Positions 1 to 20,047 of a stretch of DNA of 64,000 nt are shown piece after piece. Position numbers and translations under genes: made by a program. The stretch spans positions 749,001 to 813,000 of the forward strand of contig NC_133024.1 of the NCBI RefSeq assembly GCF_048771995.1. Direction: 5' to 3'. The notes beneath the pieces were generated by a model that ran no database searches, was not told where the DNA came from, and was given only the letters and a program-made list of their open reading frames with translations. This stretch comes from Taeniopygia guttata (lineage: Eukaryota; Chordata; Aves; Passeriformes; Estrildidae). Position 1 is the stretch's first letter. Every line of letters starts with the position of its first letter.

Positions 1-213
1 TACTGATAAGAAAATTTTTATATTTTTTTTCTTATCACAGCAGAATGCTGTAAGCCCCAAGCACTCATAGGATTAGTTATAATCTTCAAATCCATAAGAT
101 TTAAACATTTAGTTTTAATTGCTTTGTTTCCAATGAGGGCTCACACTACCTAACTGAACTGCAAAGACAAATGGGGTGGCTGAAGATGGGGACAGTCTTT
201 TTAGTAGGGTTTG

Positions 214-366
214 TTGACAGGACAAGGGGTAATGGTTTTAAACTAAAAGAGGGTCTATTTAGATTAGATATAAGAAAGATTTTTTTTTGTGAGAATGGTG
301 AGACACTGGCACTGGTTGTCCAGACAGGTGGAAAGGTTCCTTCCAACTCAAACTATTCTATAACTC
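214..366 (+). mobile_element. CR1 LINE fragment, 3' end
   Basis: The stretch beginning with a 'gacaggacaaggggtaatgg' phrase, followed by 'aactaaaagagggt', 'gtgagaatggtgagacactgg' and 'ccttccaactcaaactattct', is the typical wording of the end of avian CR1 ORF2 and its 3' UTR. It is in plus orientation, 5' truncated, with an internal deletion (the usual segment between the 'cagacaggtgg' and 'aaggttccttcc' phrases is missing). Old copy. Confidence 0.85.
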
Positions 367-1084
367 TATCAGAAGGTTATGAACACTTAATGGAATAACT
401 TCAGAAAGCAGAGGTTCATGAACAAGTGTGTGGCTCCCGCAAAATGAAGCACAGTGTCACAGCAGAAGCCAATGTTCTGGACACGTGTCCCGTGTTTCCA
501 GCCTTCTCCCTTGCAGGGGACAGGAGAAGTTCAGCTCTACGAGTGTCACCTTCTTGTTGCTAAAGTACGAGCTGCTATGAGCATTACACTAGGAAGCTGA
601 GCCTCTTTGTAGTTTTTCAGTAAGAAAAGCAAATCCTTCCTATGAAAACCATCAAGGACTTAGTAATGACCTTACATTTGTTTATATGAGCTCCCTTCCC
701 ATTTTTGTCGACTTGAGACTGTCCTTAAGGTGAAAGCTTACTAATGCACACAGCACAGATGACAATTCTGCTTCCCAGATTTTGTTAGTGTTTGGTGATT
801 CCTTAAAACAGGGTCTTTGTAATCCAGTTTCTCATTCAAAGGCTTCAGTCACCCCAATATCTGGTCCTGTACACGATGAAGAGAAATTCCAATGCCTTTT
901 CCAGTCACCAGTACTAGTAAGGGAGAAACCCTTGCAACCAAAGTATTATCACTCATATTGAGGTCAGCAAGCCCTGTGCTTCACACCTTCATGCCTTCAC
1001 ACCTCCTCTGCAGCTACTGAAAGGGGGCTGTAGCCAGCTGTGGGGCTGCCTCTTCTCTCAAGGAAGTAGGGACAGGGATAGTCT
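367..1084. other. Intergenic DNA, nothing recognised
   Basis: AT-rich sequence between two CR1 fragments. No exon-like block, no open frame with a recognisable protein, and no repeat that I can name. Confidence 0.5.
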
Positions 1085-1325
1085 TAAGATGTGCCTGAGA
1101 GGTTTCAGTTGGACATTAGGAATTATTTCTTTACAGAAAGGGTGATTGGACATTGGATTGGACCATCCAGGGAGGTGGTGGAGTCACTGTCCCTGGAGGT
1201 GTTTAAGGACAGACTGGCTGTGCCAGTCAGTGCCCCGTGGTGAAGGTGACAGGGTGGTGATCAAAGGCTGGACTCAGTGATCCAGGTGCTTTCCAAGCTA
1301 ATTGGTTCTGATATTCTGTGACCTG
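1085..1325 (+). mobile_element. CR1-like LINE fragment, 3' end
   Basis: Contains the phrases 'ttaggaattatttctttaca', 'gaggtggtggagtcactgtc', 'cctggaggtgtttaagga' and 'ctcagtgatccaggtg', ending near 'ggttctgatattctgtga'. These are hallmarks of a CR1 3' end in plus orientation, of the subfamily with the 'gtgatcaaaggctggactc' variant. A related, shorter copy lies at 31181-31325. Confidence 0.8.
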
Positions 1326-2034
1326 TTCTCTTCTTACCACACAGCTCTCTTTCAGATATGGCTTCTTTGCTGGTGGAGAATATTCATTGAAGACCACTCA
1401 AACATTAAGTTTTCTCAGTAGACTCCCCCTTTTTTTTTGGGTTGTGTATTCTTGCCTTCAAGAAGTGTTTGGAGACATAAATAACAATTACAGTAACTTC
1501 TAAGAGTGTAAAGAGCTTTGTAAGTGCCAAATGCAAGATCACAGCTCAAGTGGTCATTAGTATTTATTACAAATATTTTCCATAGTCTAGTAGTCCTGTT
1601 GGGTTTGCTGTTTTATGAGACCATTCCATTGAAATCCCAGCTGTTCTGTCAAGACGCTGTAGGAGGAGGTCTATAAAAGGGATGCCAAAAGAAACCAATC
1701 CATATTTTATTTAATTTCATGTCCAGAGCAGGGATCTGATCTGTAAATCATCAACTGATACATCACACTTTGCTCTCTTGACATTTTCCTAGCCTAGGAA
1801 GCCTTTTCTCTCCTAGGAAGCAGAGAACATGTACCTGAACATAACTGGAAAGACAAAGAGAAGCCAGAGATTACACCCTGCAGGGCTGGTTTTTGTGGCA
1901 AAGCCATGGAGCAGTCTTCCTAGTGGCAGAGTAACCTCTGCCGGACCAGGGAACTCCAGGAACAGCTGGAGTCCTGCAGAGATTGTTCATTGAAGTGACT
2001 CAGACTGTTTTAAAGATCATGGGTAGTCCTCCCC
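1326..2034. other. Intergenic DNA, nothing recognised
   Basis: No exon, RNA gene or nameable repeat was seen. The short open frames here have no recognisable similarity. Confidence 0.5.
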
Positions 2035-2560
2035 CAGCAGTCTGCCCTGGGGTGCTGTGCCCAGTGCTGGGCTCCCGAGTGCAAGGGAGACAAGGAATTA
2101 CTGAAGAGGGTCCAGCAGAAGACTACCAGGAAGATTAAAAGACTGAGCATCTCTGTTCAGAGGAAGAGCTGAGGGAGCTGGGCCTGTTAACCTGGAGAAG
2201 AGAGCTGAGAGGGGACCTCATCCATGCACACAGGGCTTAAGGGCTGGTGCCAAGAGGGTGGTGCCAGAATCTTTTCAGTGGTGCCCTGTGACAGGACAAG
2301 GGGCAGTGGGCACAAAGAGAAACACAGGAAGTTCCACCTGAACACGATGAAAAACTTCCTTCCTGTGCAGGTGGCTGAGCACTGAACAGGCTGTCCAGAG
2401 AGGCTGTGGGTTCTCCCTCACTGCAGGGAGGATGCAATCCTGGGTAACCTGCTCTAGATAAACTCATTTTAGGAGGGGGGTTGGACTAGATGACCTGCAG
2501 AACCCCCTTCCAGCAGTAACCATTCTGTGATTTCATGATTTTGTGATTCTGTGATAACGG
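2035..2560 (+). mobile_element. CR1 LINE, 3' part of ORF2 plus 3' UTR
   Basis: The longest continuous CR1 copy in the window. It runs from 'ggggtgctgtgcccagtgct' through 'gagggtccagcagaagacta', 'ggagaagagagctgagaggg', 'caggacaaggggcagtgggc' and 'gttggactagatgacctgca'. It ends in the characteristic short repeats of the ATTCTGTGATT type at about 2523-2556. Plus strand, 5' truncated and degenerate: the reverse transcriptase tail frame is not open. Such copies have no coding role. Confidence 0.92.
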
Positions 2561-5187
2561 GAATTGACTTCAAAAGGAGAGTGGCCGCATACAGGACTTT
2601 CACCAGCCAGCACAACTTGGGTTAAAATAGGGAAGCACGAAGAGCTCCAGCTAAGTGCAGCTCTGGCTGGACTGGACAGGGGAGATGGCCTCAGATGGGA
2701 GTGAAGAGCTCCCACAGCACAGCAGCAGGATGTCACAGCATCCCTCGCTCTGGCAGCACTCTGCCTCTGCCGCACAAAATAAAAACCTGCCGGGCTGTTT
2801 TTTATTTCCCTTCCCTCTGTGGAGAAGGGAACTGCTGCCCTGCATGGGGACAGAGGGAGGGTGGCCCCACAGGAGGCTCCCCACCGTGGGCACGGAAGTG
2901 GCTGGGGTGGCTGGAGCCAAACCTGCTCCCACCAGAGACCAGCACTGCTGGACCTGCAGCAGTCTACACACGTACCCGTGCTGTTTTACCCTTTATTCCA
3001 GGCAGTGCTAGGAAATACCAGGCTTTGTGACCAATGCAGGAACTATGAATCTTTCCTAGGAAAAAATTACACCTACGTGTCCCATGCACTTACCAGGTTT
3101 GCTTTTTGTATGTGTGAGTTTTTTTGAACTTGTGGTGCCCTGAGAAAGGCTTAAATTTGGCAGTCCTGAAGACCAAAAATTTCATATTCCCAGATGAGCA
3201 GCTGCTCAGATATCAAGAGCCAATGGTACAATTGTTATGTAGTACTTGCTGTCCCTGGATAACCCCTGGAGATAGCCTGCTCATCTGTGGGAGCAGAAAC
3301 AGTCAGCAGATGCACAGAGAGCAGGGAAAGAGAGCCAGAAAATGGAAGGTCATGAAAGATAACAGACACAGTGAGGAGCACTCAGAGGGCTGACAACTAT
3401 CTGGGAAGGAAGAGTCTCTGACAGATGCAAGGCACTGAAAAAGAATAGAGCACTACAAATTGTGGGCCCAAACTCATCCCTGTGGGAGATTGTGTCTCAG
3501 AGTACCTCCTTTCTAGGGCCAGCAGGTAGATTTCTGGTTATTACCACTGTAATTTTTGGTTTTCATCCCTGTATTCTAGGCTTGAATTCTTCTCCTATGG
3601 ACTTTGGAAATGTGTGTTTATGACATTTCTTTTTTTTCTTTCTTTACCAGAAAATCTTTTTCTCCCACACCCCTAAGCCAAAACCACCAAGGCTGTCCTG
3701 TCATTTTCAGCATTTCAAATAGTCTTTGTCCTGCTTTCATTCATACCCACAGTACTTAATCCCAGTCTAATTCTAAAGCAGCTATAGGTGCCAGCTGAGT
3801 ATTTCCCTAGCACCAGAGCAGTGATCTCATCTGGGAGCCTGGAGCTCTAATCGCTGAAGTGCTTTCAGTCATGCCATGAAACCAGGACTGCCTTCAGTGA
3901 ACAATGTGCTTGGAGCAGACACTTTTCCAACCAGCCTGGCTGTCTCTGGTGCTCACAGCATAATGCCAGCAGGACAAAAGGCACTTGCCTCCTGGATAGA
4001 TCTTTAGCTGCAAGTAGGAAACTTTGGTACTGAATCGGTTGTCTGTGATTTTCTTTGTCTTACATGCATTTCAGCTTTGCCGGTTTCCATTTTTGGTAAA
4101 AGCTGTATGATCACAGCTTGTGCACTGATTAGAAAATGCCTACAATTGTTATTTCCTCCTCTTATCTGGGTACATCACTCTCACTGATATCACAATCCAT
4201 TCCTGCAGCTGTTATGGATAAATAAACATTTCCCATCCAATATTATAAACTCCACATCACTATTTTCCAATCTAGCACGTGGAAGAAAAAATTGGTGATG
4301 TTTAATCTTCGGGCTTAACCTTTGTTGCCACATGGATGTGTAGCATAAATGGAAGCGTTGCAGTAGAGTGAGTTTGTGGCTTTGTAACTGTGTCATTTCT
4401 GGGAAAGAATTCCACATTTCTGGTCGACAGTCCTCTGTAGCATCCCCCAGGGCTTGACAAACACAGGAAATTGCAGGGCACGGTGCTGTGGCAGGAGAAT
4501 GTGCAGGGAAGGGAAGCTGCCTGCTGCAGGGCAGGCTCTGGCTCAGCTGCTGCTCATGTCCCTGTCCCGTGTAGGTTGTGCTGCCCGAACCTGTCTGTCC
4601 TCTAAAGGGAAAGGGGATAACAGGGAAACTAACCTAGCTCTTCCAGAAGCAATTGAGAAGCCTTCTGAGTAACCAGCTGGCATGTAGGGCTTCTCCACAG
4701 CACTTGCAAGTCTTGCCCCATGAGAAAGGAGATCAGAAATCAAACTGATACATGTTACGAAACATCTCTCCCAAAAAACCGGATGATATTTAAATCAACC
4801 ATCTGAGTCTATTTCTTGCCTGCCTTTCATGCTTCTGACGGTGTGAGAAAATTTTCAGGCTAAAAAGGCAGCTCTTAATACCCACCAAAACACACACCTT
4901 TCCATGAGTGCTCGCTTAGAAGCCTCCTTTTTCGGTGGAATCCCATGTTCCCTTCTGACCCCAAGGAGTAAGATGCAGCCTGAGCAGAGGGATGAACACC
5001 CCAGGCACACAAAGCCTTATGGCTACATGGGGAATCTGTTGGCAGCTGTGAACAGCCTATACTGGTTTGGCAAAGTGTGGATGTAAAATACTTTTGTAAT
5101 TCCATGCAGCTTTCTAATTGCTGGGAAAGCCTTAATCATGCACAACCCCCATCTGTGGGGCAACTCTGCTTACACCTCTGGCAGAAC
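2561..5187. other. Intergenic DNA, no gene recognised
   Basis: Several overlapping open frames of 80-118 codons at 2650-3130 sit on both strands in a GC-richer patch, but none resembles a known protein and none has convincing splice sites. The rest is featureless AT-rich sequence. I found no exon of the genes that precede TMEM45A in other vertebrates. Confidence 0.5.
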
Positions 5188-5420
5188 ACAGAATCACAGA
5201 ATTGTTTAGGTAGAAAAAAGATCTTTCAGATTATTGAGTCCAGCTGTTAGCCCAGCACTGCCGAGTCCTCCACTAAACGATGTCCCAGGAGCCACACCTC
5301 CATACTTTTAAAATACCTCCAGGAATGGTGATCCCACCACTTCCCTGGGTAGTGTCTCGACAGTTCTTTCAGTGAAGAAATTTCTCCTCATATCTAATCT
5401 AATGATGAACTCTAGGAAGG
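5188..5420 (-). mobile_element. CR1 LINE fragment, inverted
   Basis: Reads as the reverse complement of a CR1 3' end. It opens with 'agaatcacagaattgtttag' and continues with 'cccagcactgccgagtcc', 'ccactaaacgatgtccc', 'cctccaggaatggtgatccc' and 'gtgaagaaatttctcctcat'. The copy is therefore on the minus strand, 5' truncated and moderately diverged. Confidence 0.92.
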
Positions 5421-7954
5421 GCTGTGGGCAGCGAGGAGTGTTTGATGCTGAGAACAGGGCTGTGGCTCAGCCTGGCCTGAAATCACCGAGAGTAAAAAAG
5501 AGTGTCTTGGATTTGCACATCCTGCAACATCAGTCTGACATTGCAGACATAGACTGATAAGGCTCTGTAAAAATCAGCCCTCAGACTTATCGAGGATTGC
5601 CATAGCATGCTGATGCCAACTTTGTGCAATCACTAGCGACTGCTGTACCAGCCCTGCCCGGTTCTCCAGCTGTGCAGAAGCGTTGGCAGGAGGAGTTTTG
5701 GCCCAGCTGCACAGGGCAATGCCAAAGTGCCACATGGAAAGGCAGTAGCCCGACATATTGTTCTCCTCTCCTTTCACCTCCCATTACACGTCTGCCTTCC
5801 CCCTCCCACATCCACCTCCTGACCCCACAGCGACTTTCTCACTGAAGAGTCTGTGCTTAGCCTCACCATATCCTCAGTTTCATACTAAGACCCCAGATTC
5901 TGCAATATTTCCCATTTTATTTGCAGGCAAAACTTTCAGTCACATCAAAACTATGCGTGTTGACAGGTGACTTCTAGATTCACCAAAAGGAACTGTCAGG
6001 CCTGAAAAGAAAAAACTCATTAATTGGGAAATTTAATCAGTTTAAGGCAAGCTCTGTCATGATGTTTTTCAGTTCACAAAAACTTTAAAGGATAAGTTGT
6101 GTAACTCCTTTCTGAAACCAGCTGTGTTGAGATGCAGCATTCCAAAGGTCTGCCACAACAGCTGGCCAGCAGAACTGATGTGTGTCTTTCCAGAGAAATC
6201 CTACAAATAATCCCTAGCACTTTTGGATTGACTCAATCTGAGGTTTACACTCTCTAAAACTAATAATATGTGATAATATATTGCATTTCTTTCAGCAAAA
6301 AAGTAATTTTTCTTGTTCTATTTTGTTTATATTGGATCTGGAACATCAGTTGCTGTATCAGTCTTTTCTTCTTTTTGCTTGTTTTGAAAGGCAAAAAAAT
6401 AGTTCAAAACAAAGTTTCTTGATGGTTTGCCCAGATTAGTGCAGAAAAATCATGCAGTGTTTAAAGATCTAGGTAACCCAGGTGTGAATTTACAGATTAA
6501 GAATTACTTTTGAAGTTTTGTATACCGTGCACTACAAACGATGTCAACACAATTCTTTGTTTCAGTCCTACTGCAGATGTACTCTCCTAAGGGAAGGTTA
6601 TTCAGAGGTTTCATTTACCTTTCTAATCCATTGTTTTGCTTTGATGTGCACTACAGGGTAAATTGTTCCTTTTGAACTGCTTTGTACCCGTGGCGTATAA
6701 TAATGAATATTGAATAAAGTCTTTCCAATGAACGGTGTTCAGTGAGGAAAAGACACTCCCCTCTTCTCCCCTCTTCCTTTCAGTCACAGAGGGGAAAAGA
6801 CCATTGTGTGTCTGAAAAGAACTCCAGGACCTGTGCATGTGGAGAAGTTTCTCCTCTTAAAAAAAAAAAAAAAAAGTAAAGCTTTCAGTGGAGTTTAGCC
6901 TCCAGAAATAGGAGAGGGCCCACACTACGTGACTAGACAGCCTTATGTGAACCAGCTGCAAGTACTCCATGGCCCAGAAGCTGCAGTTTAAAATTTCTCA
7001 TGCAGAGCTGACCATAGGAAATACTTACGGAAAAGAAAAATATACCAGAGCTTCCATGCTCCATTCATAGCCAGATAGCTCCAGTGCAGTATGGCAATTG
7101 AACTTCTAAGTCAGCAACAATAATAACAGAAAGTACAGACTGCCAATCCTTCTAAAGTGGTTATTCTTGATTGCTGCCTGTGCAGAGACTCAGTATTCCT
7201 TTGGGGCATGAGGCACAATAACTCAGTTTAGAGTATCTTAAAGAAAAATTGCAATTTAATGTTAGAACTGTCATTTTAATGAAGAAGCCTCTGGCTCAAA
7301 GGCAACTATCCCAAATGTTGGGATGATGACCAGAATTATGAATGGCACTGTTTTTAAACGACTAAATAATCCTGACCAAGCAATAGCCTTGTCACACAGC
7401 GCACTTGATGTACTTGAAAATATGTATCTAGTGGTGGGTGCATAATTCACCCATAAAATAATAATAGAATTACTTCATGTTTGTAAATCATAACAAGACA
7501 TCTGGATTGAAATTAAAAAATACAATTTGCTAGTAAATATTTACCTAATTTATGGGTATGCAATTAATTTTTCCTTCAGTCAGGTATTGACTTGGTTTTC
7601 TTTCATAAAGGAAAAAAATATAAAGCTCTCTCTAAAGGGGAGAGCACCAAACAGTGAGCATTCAGGTTCTCTCTTTTGCTAGCACAACTTCTACAGCAAG
7701 ATGTAGTGTGCTATGGCTTTTCCTTCTCCTACCCTGCTGCCTGCCAGCTCTGCATTTCAGATCAGCTGTTCTGCAAAACTATGAAACAGGGGAGAGTGGC
7801 TGGGAAGATAAGTACCCAAAGTTACTTTTAAATTAACTGTGAGTACTCAATTCAGTGACACCAGCTTGATCTTTGCAAGGAGATGCTTTGAAATTATAAC
7901 CCACAGAATTCTCCCGCTATTCCCATAATGGGTCTCTGTTTGCTTCTCCCCCAG
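5421..7954. other. Intergenic DNA upstream of TMEM45A
   Basis: AT-rich sequence with a poly(A) tract near 6860-6875. The only possible regulatory feature I can point to is the TATA-like site at 7619. A non-coding first exon of TMEM45A, expected from other vertebrates, could lie here or further left, but I could not place it. Confidence 0.45.
7619..7625 (+). promoter_or_regulatory. Possible TATA box upstream of TMEM45A
   Basis: TATAAAG, preceded by an A-rich run, lies about 350 bases before the TMEM45A start codon and 330 bases before the apparent splice acceptor at 7953-7954. It could serve a local start near 7650, but an AT-rich background makes chance matches common. Confidence 0.2.
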
Positions 7955-14461
<6,507 letters not shown>

Positions 14462-17400
14462 AATGAGTATGGCTCGACCAGTTTGCCCACTCCAACCATT
14501 AGGCTAATTGATACCTCATTTCTACATTTTTTGCCATCTTATTCATTTTTTATTATGACCTGCTTTGCAAATATCAATCCTCTGTGATGTCTACATCTAC
14601 ACAGATTTTTTTTTTTTTTTGTGAAGGGTAAGCTTGATATTGGTTCGTGGTTGTTGCACTAGTTTCTTATTTATCACATGCTCCACAGAAAATCAGACTA
14701 GTATTAGACAGACTTGTCATGGATGAGGTGGTACAATGAAGTCTTTATGTTTGCCTTATTAAAAGCTCAGCAAAACATTTTCCAGCCACTGCTGGACATG
14801 AAGTTTCCTTAATCAGGGTGTCTAAATATGTGTGTTGGTTGTCCTGCAAGTGCCTGTGGATAAATGAGTGTGCAGACCTGGATAACAGCAGAACAAGATA
14901 AAGAAACCACAGTCTTGCAGCTGTCTTGTGTAACAACTTTGTGGTTTATGTTAAACAGAAAAACTTCTCCCTGTGAGCCCACTGAGTGGTTCACTGCAGA
15001 AAAGGCAGTAGTAAAGGTGTGTGTGGTGCTCCAAAGCCGGAGTGGCTGTTCGTGCTTGTGCCGAGGCAGTCTCGTCTCTCTGCTGTCCTTGGGCTTTTCA
15101 AGGCAGTGGGAGTGACTCTGCCTCCTCCTGATGCCTGGAACCATTTCTTTTCCAGAGAGGCTGAGGGGTGGCCAGTCAGGCAGCACCTAACTGCAAAGCT
15201 GTTTCCTTTCCTTGGGTAGAATTTGGTGGTTTTCTGCAGGATTCAGAGCAGACACCTGAGGCAGGAGTGGGTAATTCTGCTCTGTGGGCAGGATGAGGTG
15301 TTTTCATCCCTTTCCTGTATCACTCCTTCAGTCACCAGGCAGCCTGCACAGTGCTGCACAGTGAGCTGTGGGAGGGCAGATTTTTCCTTCTTGGTAGCTC
15401 CACACCCAGCTACCAACACCAGGGAGGGAATTAAAAAATAACACCGCTTTTAATTAATAACACCGCATTTATTTTCTCCATGCAAACTGACCTAGTGAAA
15501 AGCATAGTGCTCATGGCCAATGGCAGCAAACTGATTGCTTAAAAAAAACTAGTTAATAAAATAGTTTGTACCTCAAAGGGATCCCAAGACCCAAAAAATC
15601 CTTACAGGTTTTTTCTAAAACTACTTTACCTTCAATGCAACATAAATATTTATTTCACTTTTAAGATCTACCTTTTATCTCCCCTTTTATCTCCCCTTTC
15701 TTAGCTGCAAATGCAGTTCAGTTAATGCTGTATTTTAGTCTGTCAGTGCCTTTTCAAAGTCAGTGGTGTTGTTTATTCTGAAGGAGATCATTAGAAACTA
15801 CTTTGCTTCTCACAGGCAGGAACAATGCAAATTTCTTCAGTGCTTTTCTTGATAAATACATTTAATACCATGCAAATATTAGGGTGCTGTATCTCTAAAC
15901 TAAAGAGATAACCTAAGCAAGATGAAAAGCACAATAAACTGCCTGAGCTTTTGTATGTCTTCTTAGAAGACTTCAGTTGACAATTTTACAAATTATTTTA
16001 GACGTTTGCCAAGTATTGTGAAGTAAGACCTGTAACCAGGTGTCAGATTATCCAGATGAATCTTCTTTGGAAAGCAAGAGTAGTTGGCTCACATACATTT
16101 CTACATTTACAAATGTCAAGGAGGAAATTGCACATTGCTAGCCAAAGATCACTGCTTTCCTTAGCTATTGTTGGCCCTTTGTCAATGTCTTTCTCTGAAG
16201 GCTCTTGGATATTTTGGCAAACTTTAGAAAAGCCTGTCTCGGGATATTCTTGTAAGATAGGTATTGGTATGGTATATTTGTAGCTTTGTGTCTCAGCTTT
16301 ACAGTAGTCTTACTATAAACTCTGAAATATTTCTATTTACTCCACTCTGCAAATCTAAGAGTTGAGTTTGATTACTGTGGTTCCATTAGAATCAGATTTA
16401 CTGGAGAAGGAAGATCCATGGCTTCCCTGAGGAGCTTGCCTGTTAATTGCAGCAGAGATACGTTTGCCAAATGTTATCCCTGTTATGATCTTACCTTCAT
16501 TGCACCACATCACTGCTGTCTCTAAATTGTGGGGATTTCTTTTAAAGGCAGATCCTTTTTCCTGTTAGAATGGTTGAGCTACAAAGCTTCTGTAGTTCTG
16601 GGCAGAGAAGATGATGGTTGTGAATCAAAGAGAACTTGGGGATTATTCCAAAAGTCTGTCACAATAAGCCAAAATCAATTTATGAAGTGAGCCACATGGG
16701 TGAGCTGTGCATATGGAAGGTGCTTAGCAAAATCTCCTTTTGAAAGCAATCTCCTGCTTTTACAGAAGCAGAAAGTGACAGTACTTGGACTCACTGGCCA
16801 GAGAGGGGCTGCTGACACCGTTCCTCCCGTGGGGAGGAGCTGGGGGCTCTGGCTCTGTCCTGGTCCAGCTGTAGAGCTGGGTCTTGGTGAAAATCTGAGC
16901 AGGATTTGGCCTGCTGAGAGGGGTCACCTGCACATCCCCCTGTGCCCCTGCTTGAATCTGCTGTAAGTGATGAGAGGATAAGCCCAGCACACAGCTGCTG
17001 GTTTCAGTGCAGCCACGCTCAGCAGGCACCTCCAAAGAAGCCCAAACTGGATCTGCTGCAGTCTATGACACAAAGCAGGGCAGGCTTTGTGCACAAGGCT
17101 CTCTCTTCACGTTAGAAAAGGTGGCATTGCATTATCCAGCTTGGAGAAATGCAAGGAAAAACAGATCCTGAAGTCTCAAAGAAACAGTAGTTTTTAACAT
17201 TTAATTTGAATACTTACAGTGCATGCAAACGGAGTGTCATTGCGGGGCTTTGTGCCTGACAAGTGGACAAAGGCAAGGAACACCCCATTTCAGAGTGGGC
17301 TTTTGCTAGTGGAGCACCTGACACCTTCTCCTGTGTCCAAAAGAGATGCCCAGGAACAGTAGGGCACCCATTGCAATGAAAAAGGTATACCTTCATCATT

Positions 17401-17595
17401 TCACAAGCAGCAGGTATTGCCTGAGTTGAATGAGGGAAGTCCAACAAGTTTACAAACACCACTCAGAAAAAGGAAGCTGCTCTCAAGAAAATTTAAATTA
17501 TTTTAAAATACTGGTGCCTTTGAAAAACTATATGTTAGTTTTTACTGGACAAAATACACCTGTAATTTTATTTAAATAAAATTGATTTATTCATG
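14462..17595 (+). other. TMEM45A: Probable TMEM45A 3' UTR and downstream flank
   Basis: AT-rich sequence without further exons. AATAAA signals occur at 15555-15560 and 17575-17580; the latter is followed within about 30 bases by a TG/T-rich stretch. Which signal is used cannot be told from sequence alone. Confidence 0.4.
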
Positions 17596-17768
17596 TAAGA
17601 TGTCTGTCATGTTTTCAGGGGAAAAAATATAACCATTTATGGGACAGGTTGAGGTGGGATAAACAGGTTACTCTTATAACACATCCAGACATCTGAACAA
17701 GTCACACTTTAATTCAAGAAAGGTCAGTACTACCTTGTCATTAGAAACTGTGATGTTTGTTCTATTTA

Positions 17769-17797
17769 AATAATTTAAATATATTATTTAAATTATT
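17769..17797. repeat. AT-only inverted repeat
   Basis: Arms AATAATTTAAATA (17769-17781) and TATTTAAATTATT (17785-17797) are perfect reverse complements around a three-base loop. They could extrude as a small cruciform. No adjacent feature gives it a role. Confidence 0.8.
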
Positions 17798-19994
17798 TTT
17801 CCCTTGTAACTAAACACAGCATGAACGAAGGGCAAATATGACAGCAAGGAATGTGGATCCTCCAGGTTCACTCATCCTTAAAACTTAGGCACTAAAAAAC
17901 TTCAGTGGATCAGGTGCCTTAATCAGGTACTCTTCCCCAAAATAATTCACTTCCTCCAAACAGCAGCTGGGGTGGGGGTTGCTGGTACAGAGGTTGGTGG
18001 AAGAAAACAGAACAGTTTTTTATCCAAAAAGACCTTCAGCATGTGCAGTAGTGGATGGGAGCCTGACTCCCAAGGACTAAGTAACAAAGAGCACATCTGT
18101 TAAAAGGGAGAAAGACAACTGGAAAACTGCCGGAAAATTTGTCCTTAAAATCTATTCTAGGTACAATATGTGCTTGCTCAAAATATTTGTCAAATAAGGA
18201 ATAACTTGTCCTCAGATGACTTTTTTTTGAACACTAATTTCTATCTCTCTGCTAGGTAACTGGATCTCTAGATTTGATATGCTTCTTAGAATGAAAATAT
18301 GTTTAGAAAAGTAGATGAAAACCATAATTATAAATATTACAGCAATATTAAGCACTTTAGTTTAGAAAGGGAAGCTCTCACCTCTAGACTTCTGCCATTT
18401 ACTGACAAAACACTCTGCTAGAGATGCCAGCTGAGAGGTCAAGGTGAGGGTACAATAAAGGCATGAAACTGGAGCAGAAATGCTGCTCCTGTATGCTGTG
18501 GTTCCGAGCCACAGAAGGCAGAAGTGGAAATCAGGCTGCAGGTCCACACTGCTGAGTAGCAATTAAACAAGGAGAACTCACTCCAGCACTCTGCAGAGCA
18601 GGGGAGGGCGGCTGTGTCCATGTGTGCAGCATTCCAGGCTCCTGCCTCTGGGTGATTTACCGGGGCACGGCTCTCAGACACATGGTGGGATTTTTATGGC
18701 TCCTGTGCCACAGGAAACAGCAATCCCAATCTTCCAGTGGGCATGACAGTAGGACTGAAAGCTTGCACTGCTTTGCTGGAATTTTACTGGTTTGTGACTC
18801 TGACTCAGATGCAGTTGACACATTAAAAAAAGTCAACTATGGTGTTTACTGCTGGCACCATGCTTTGTGCACACTTGAAAACAAAAAAAGAAAGGAAATA
18901 AGAAACATCTGGCTCTAATTAAGGCTTAAAAGAAATGGAGGAAAGCAGAAGAAACATATCCAGTCACTCAAGAGTGATTTTAACTCCTGCAGCTGCATCA
19001 CAGATACAAATTTTCAAGTGTTAAGGTTCCCATTCAGTTTGATTATCCTATAATATAAACATGGTTTAATATTTTCCTAAATAAAATAATGCCATCTTTT
19101 AAGAGGTGTTCATTCATTTGTGTTGGTTTTGAGGTATGTATTTTTTTTTTTGAGATATGTATTTATGTGTTCATGTGAAGTAAGAAATTCACAATCAGTT
19201 TTGCTCAAAATCCTACTGCAACTTCCCAGCTGACAAACTGTCTTCCATTTGCAAAGCTGGGCTTGCAACCCAAAGGTTTGGACTCCTAGTATTTCATATA
19301 TCTAAACTCAACATTCTAGCCAAAGATATCCATGATGTTGTTAGCCATGTAAAGGAAAGAAGCAGGGATGCTTTTTCTGTTGAATAGGAAGGGCAGTGTA
19401 AGTAACAATGATAATGAATTATGGTTTCTCTCCTATTTTGTAATTTAAAAATTCCTGCAAGCATATAGCAGCATTTCTACTAGCAAAGGACTCAGACCTG
19501 TGATTCAGTAGCTGGGTATGCTTTCAACATACCACAAACCTCAGACTGAGTTTAGCAAAGCTGGATGGAGCTTAATGTCACTGAATGTTCTGGGCCTCAG
19601 TTTCCCCACCTTAAAGACCAAAGTACACTTGGTTCTGTTTTGTCTGTAGGACTTCTGCTCAGTAATCAGCATCTTCCCGTGTCTCAGATTCAGTTTTACA
19701 TTCCTATCCCTTTAAACAGAAGAAAAGCAAACATTTAACTGCTTATGGCAGGAGGCTGTAAAGTAATTTACACTTCAAGGCTCCAAAGCATTCTGTGTGA
19801 GCAGGATGAGGAGGAGATGTTTCTGTCCAGCTGAGCATCCTGCTGTTCATGCCTGGCCAACCCCCAACACTTCCAAGCCCAGGGGATCCCCAGGCACTGG
19901 ATGCACCCTGGGCCACTCGAGCTGTGTGAATTCCTTCATAAGAGGAAAAGACATCATAACAATCTGTAAGGTGTTCAAGGAATTGTAGTCTGGA

Positions 19995-20047
19995 GTAGTA
20001 GCAGTATCAGTAGTAGCAGTATCAGCAGTAGCAGTATCAGTAGTATC
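19995..20047 (+). repeat. 15-bp tandem repeat, about 3.5 copies
   Basis: Unit GTAGTAGCAGTATCA repeated at 19995, 20010 and 20025, then a partial copy. One substitution separates copies two and three. Confidence 0.9.

Noticed and set aside
2651-3030. Overlapping 102-118 codon frames on both strands after the large CR1 copy
   Set aside because: Open in several frames at once with no similarity; likely base-composition effect, possibly an unrecognised old repeat.
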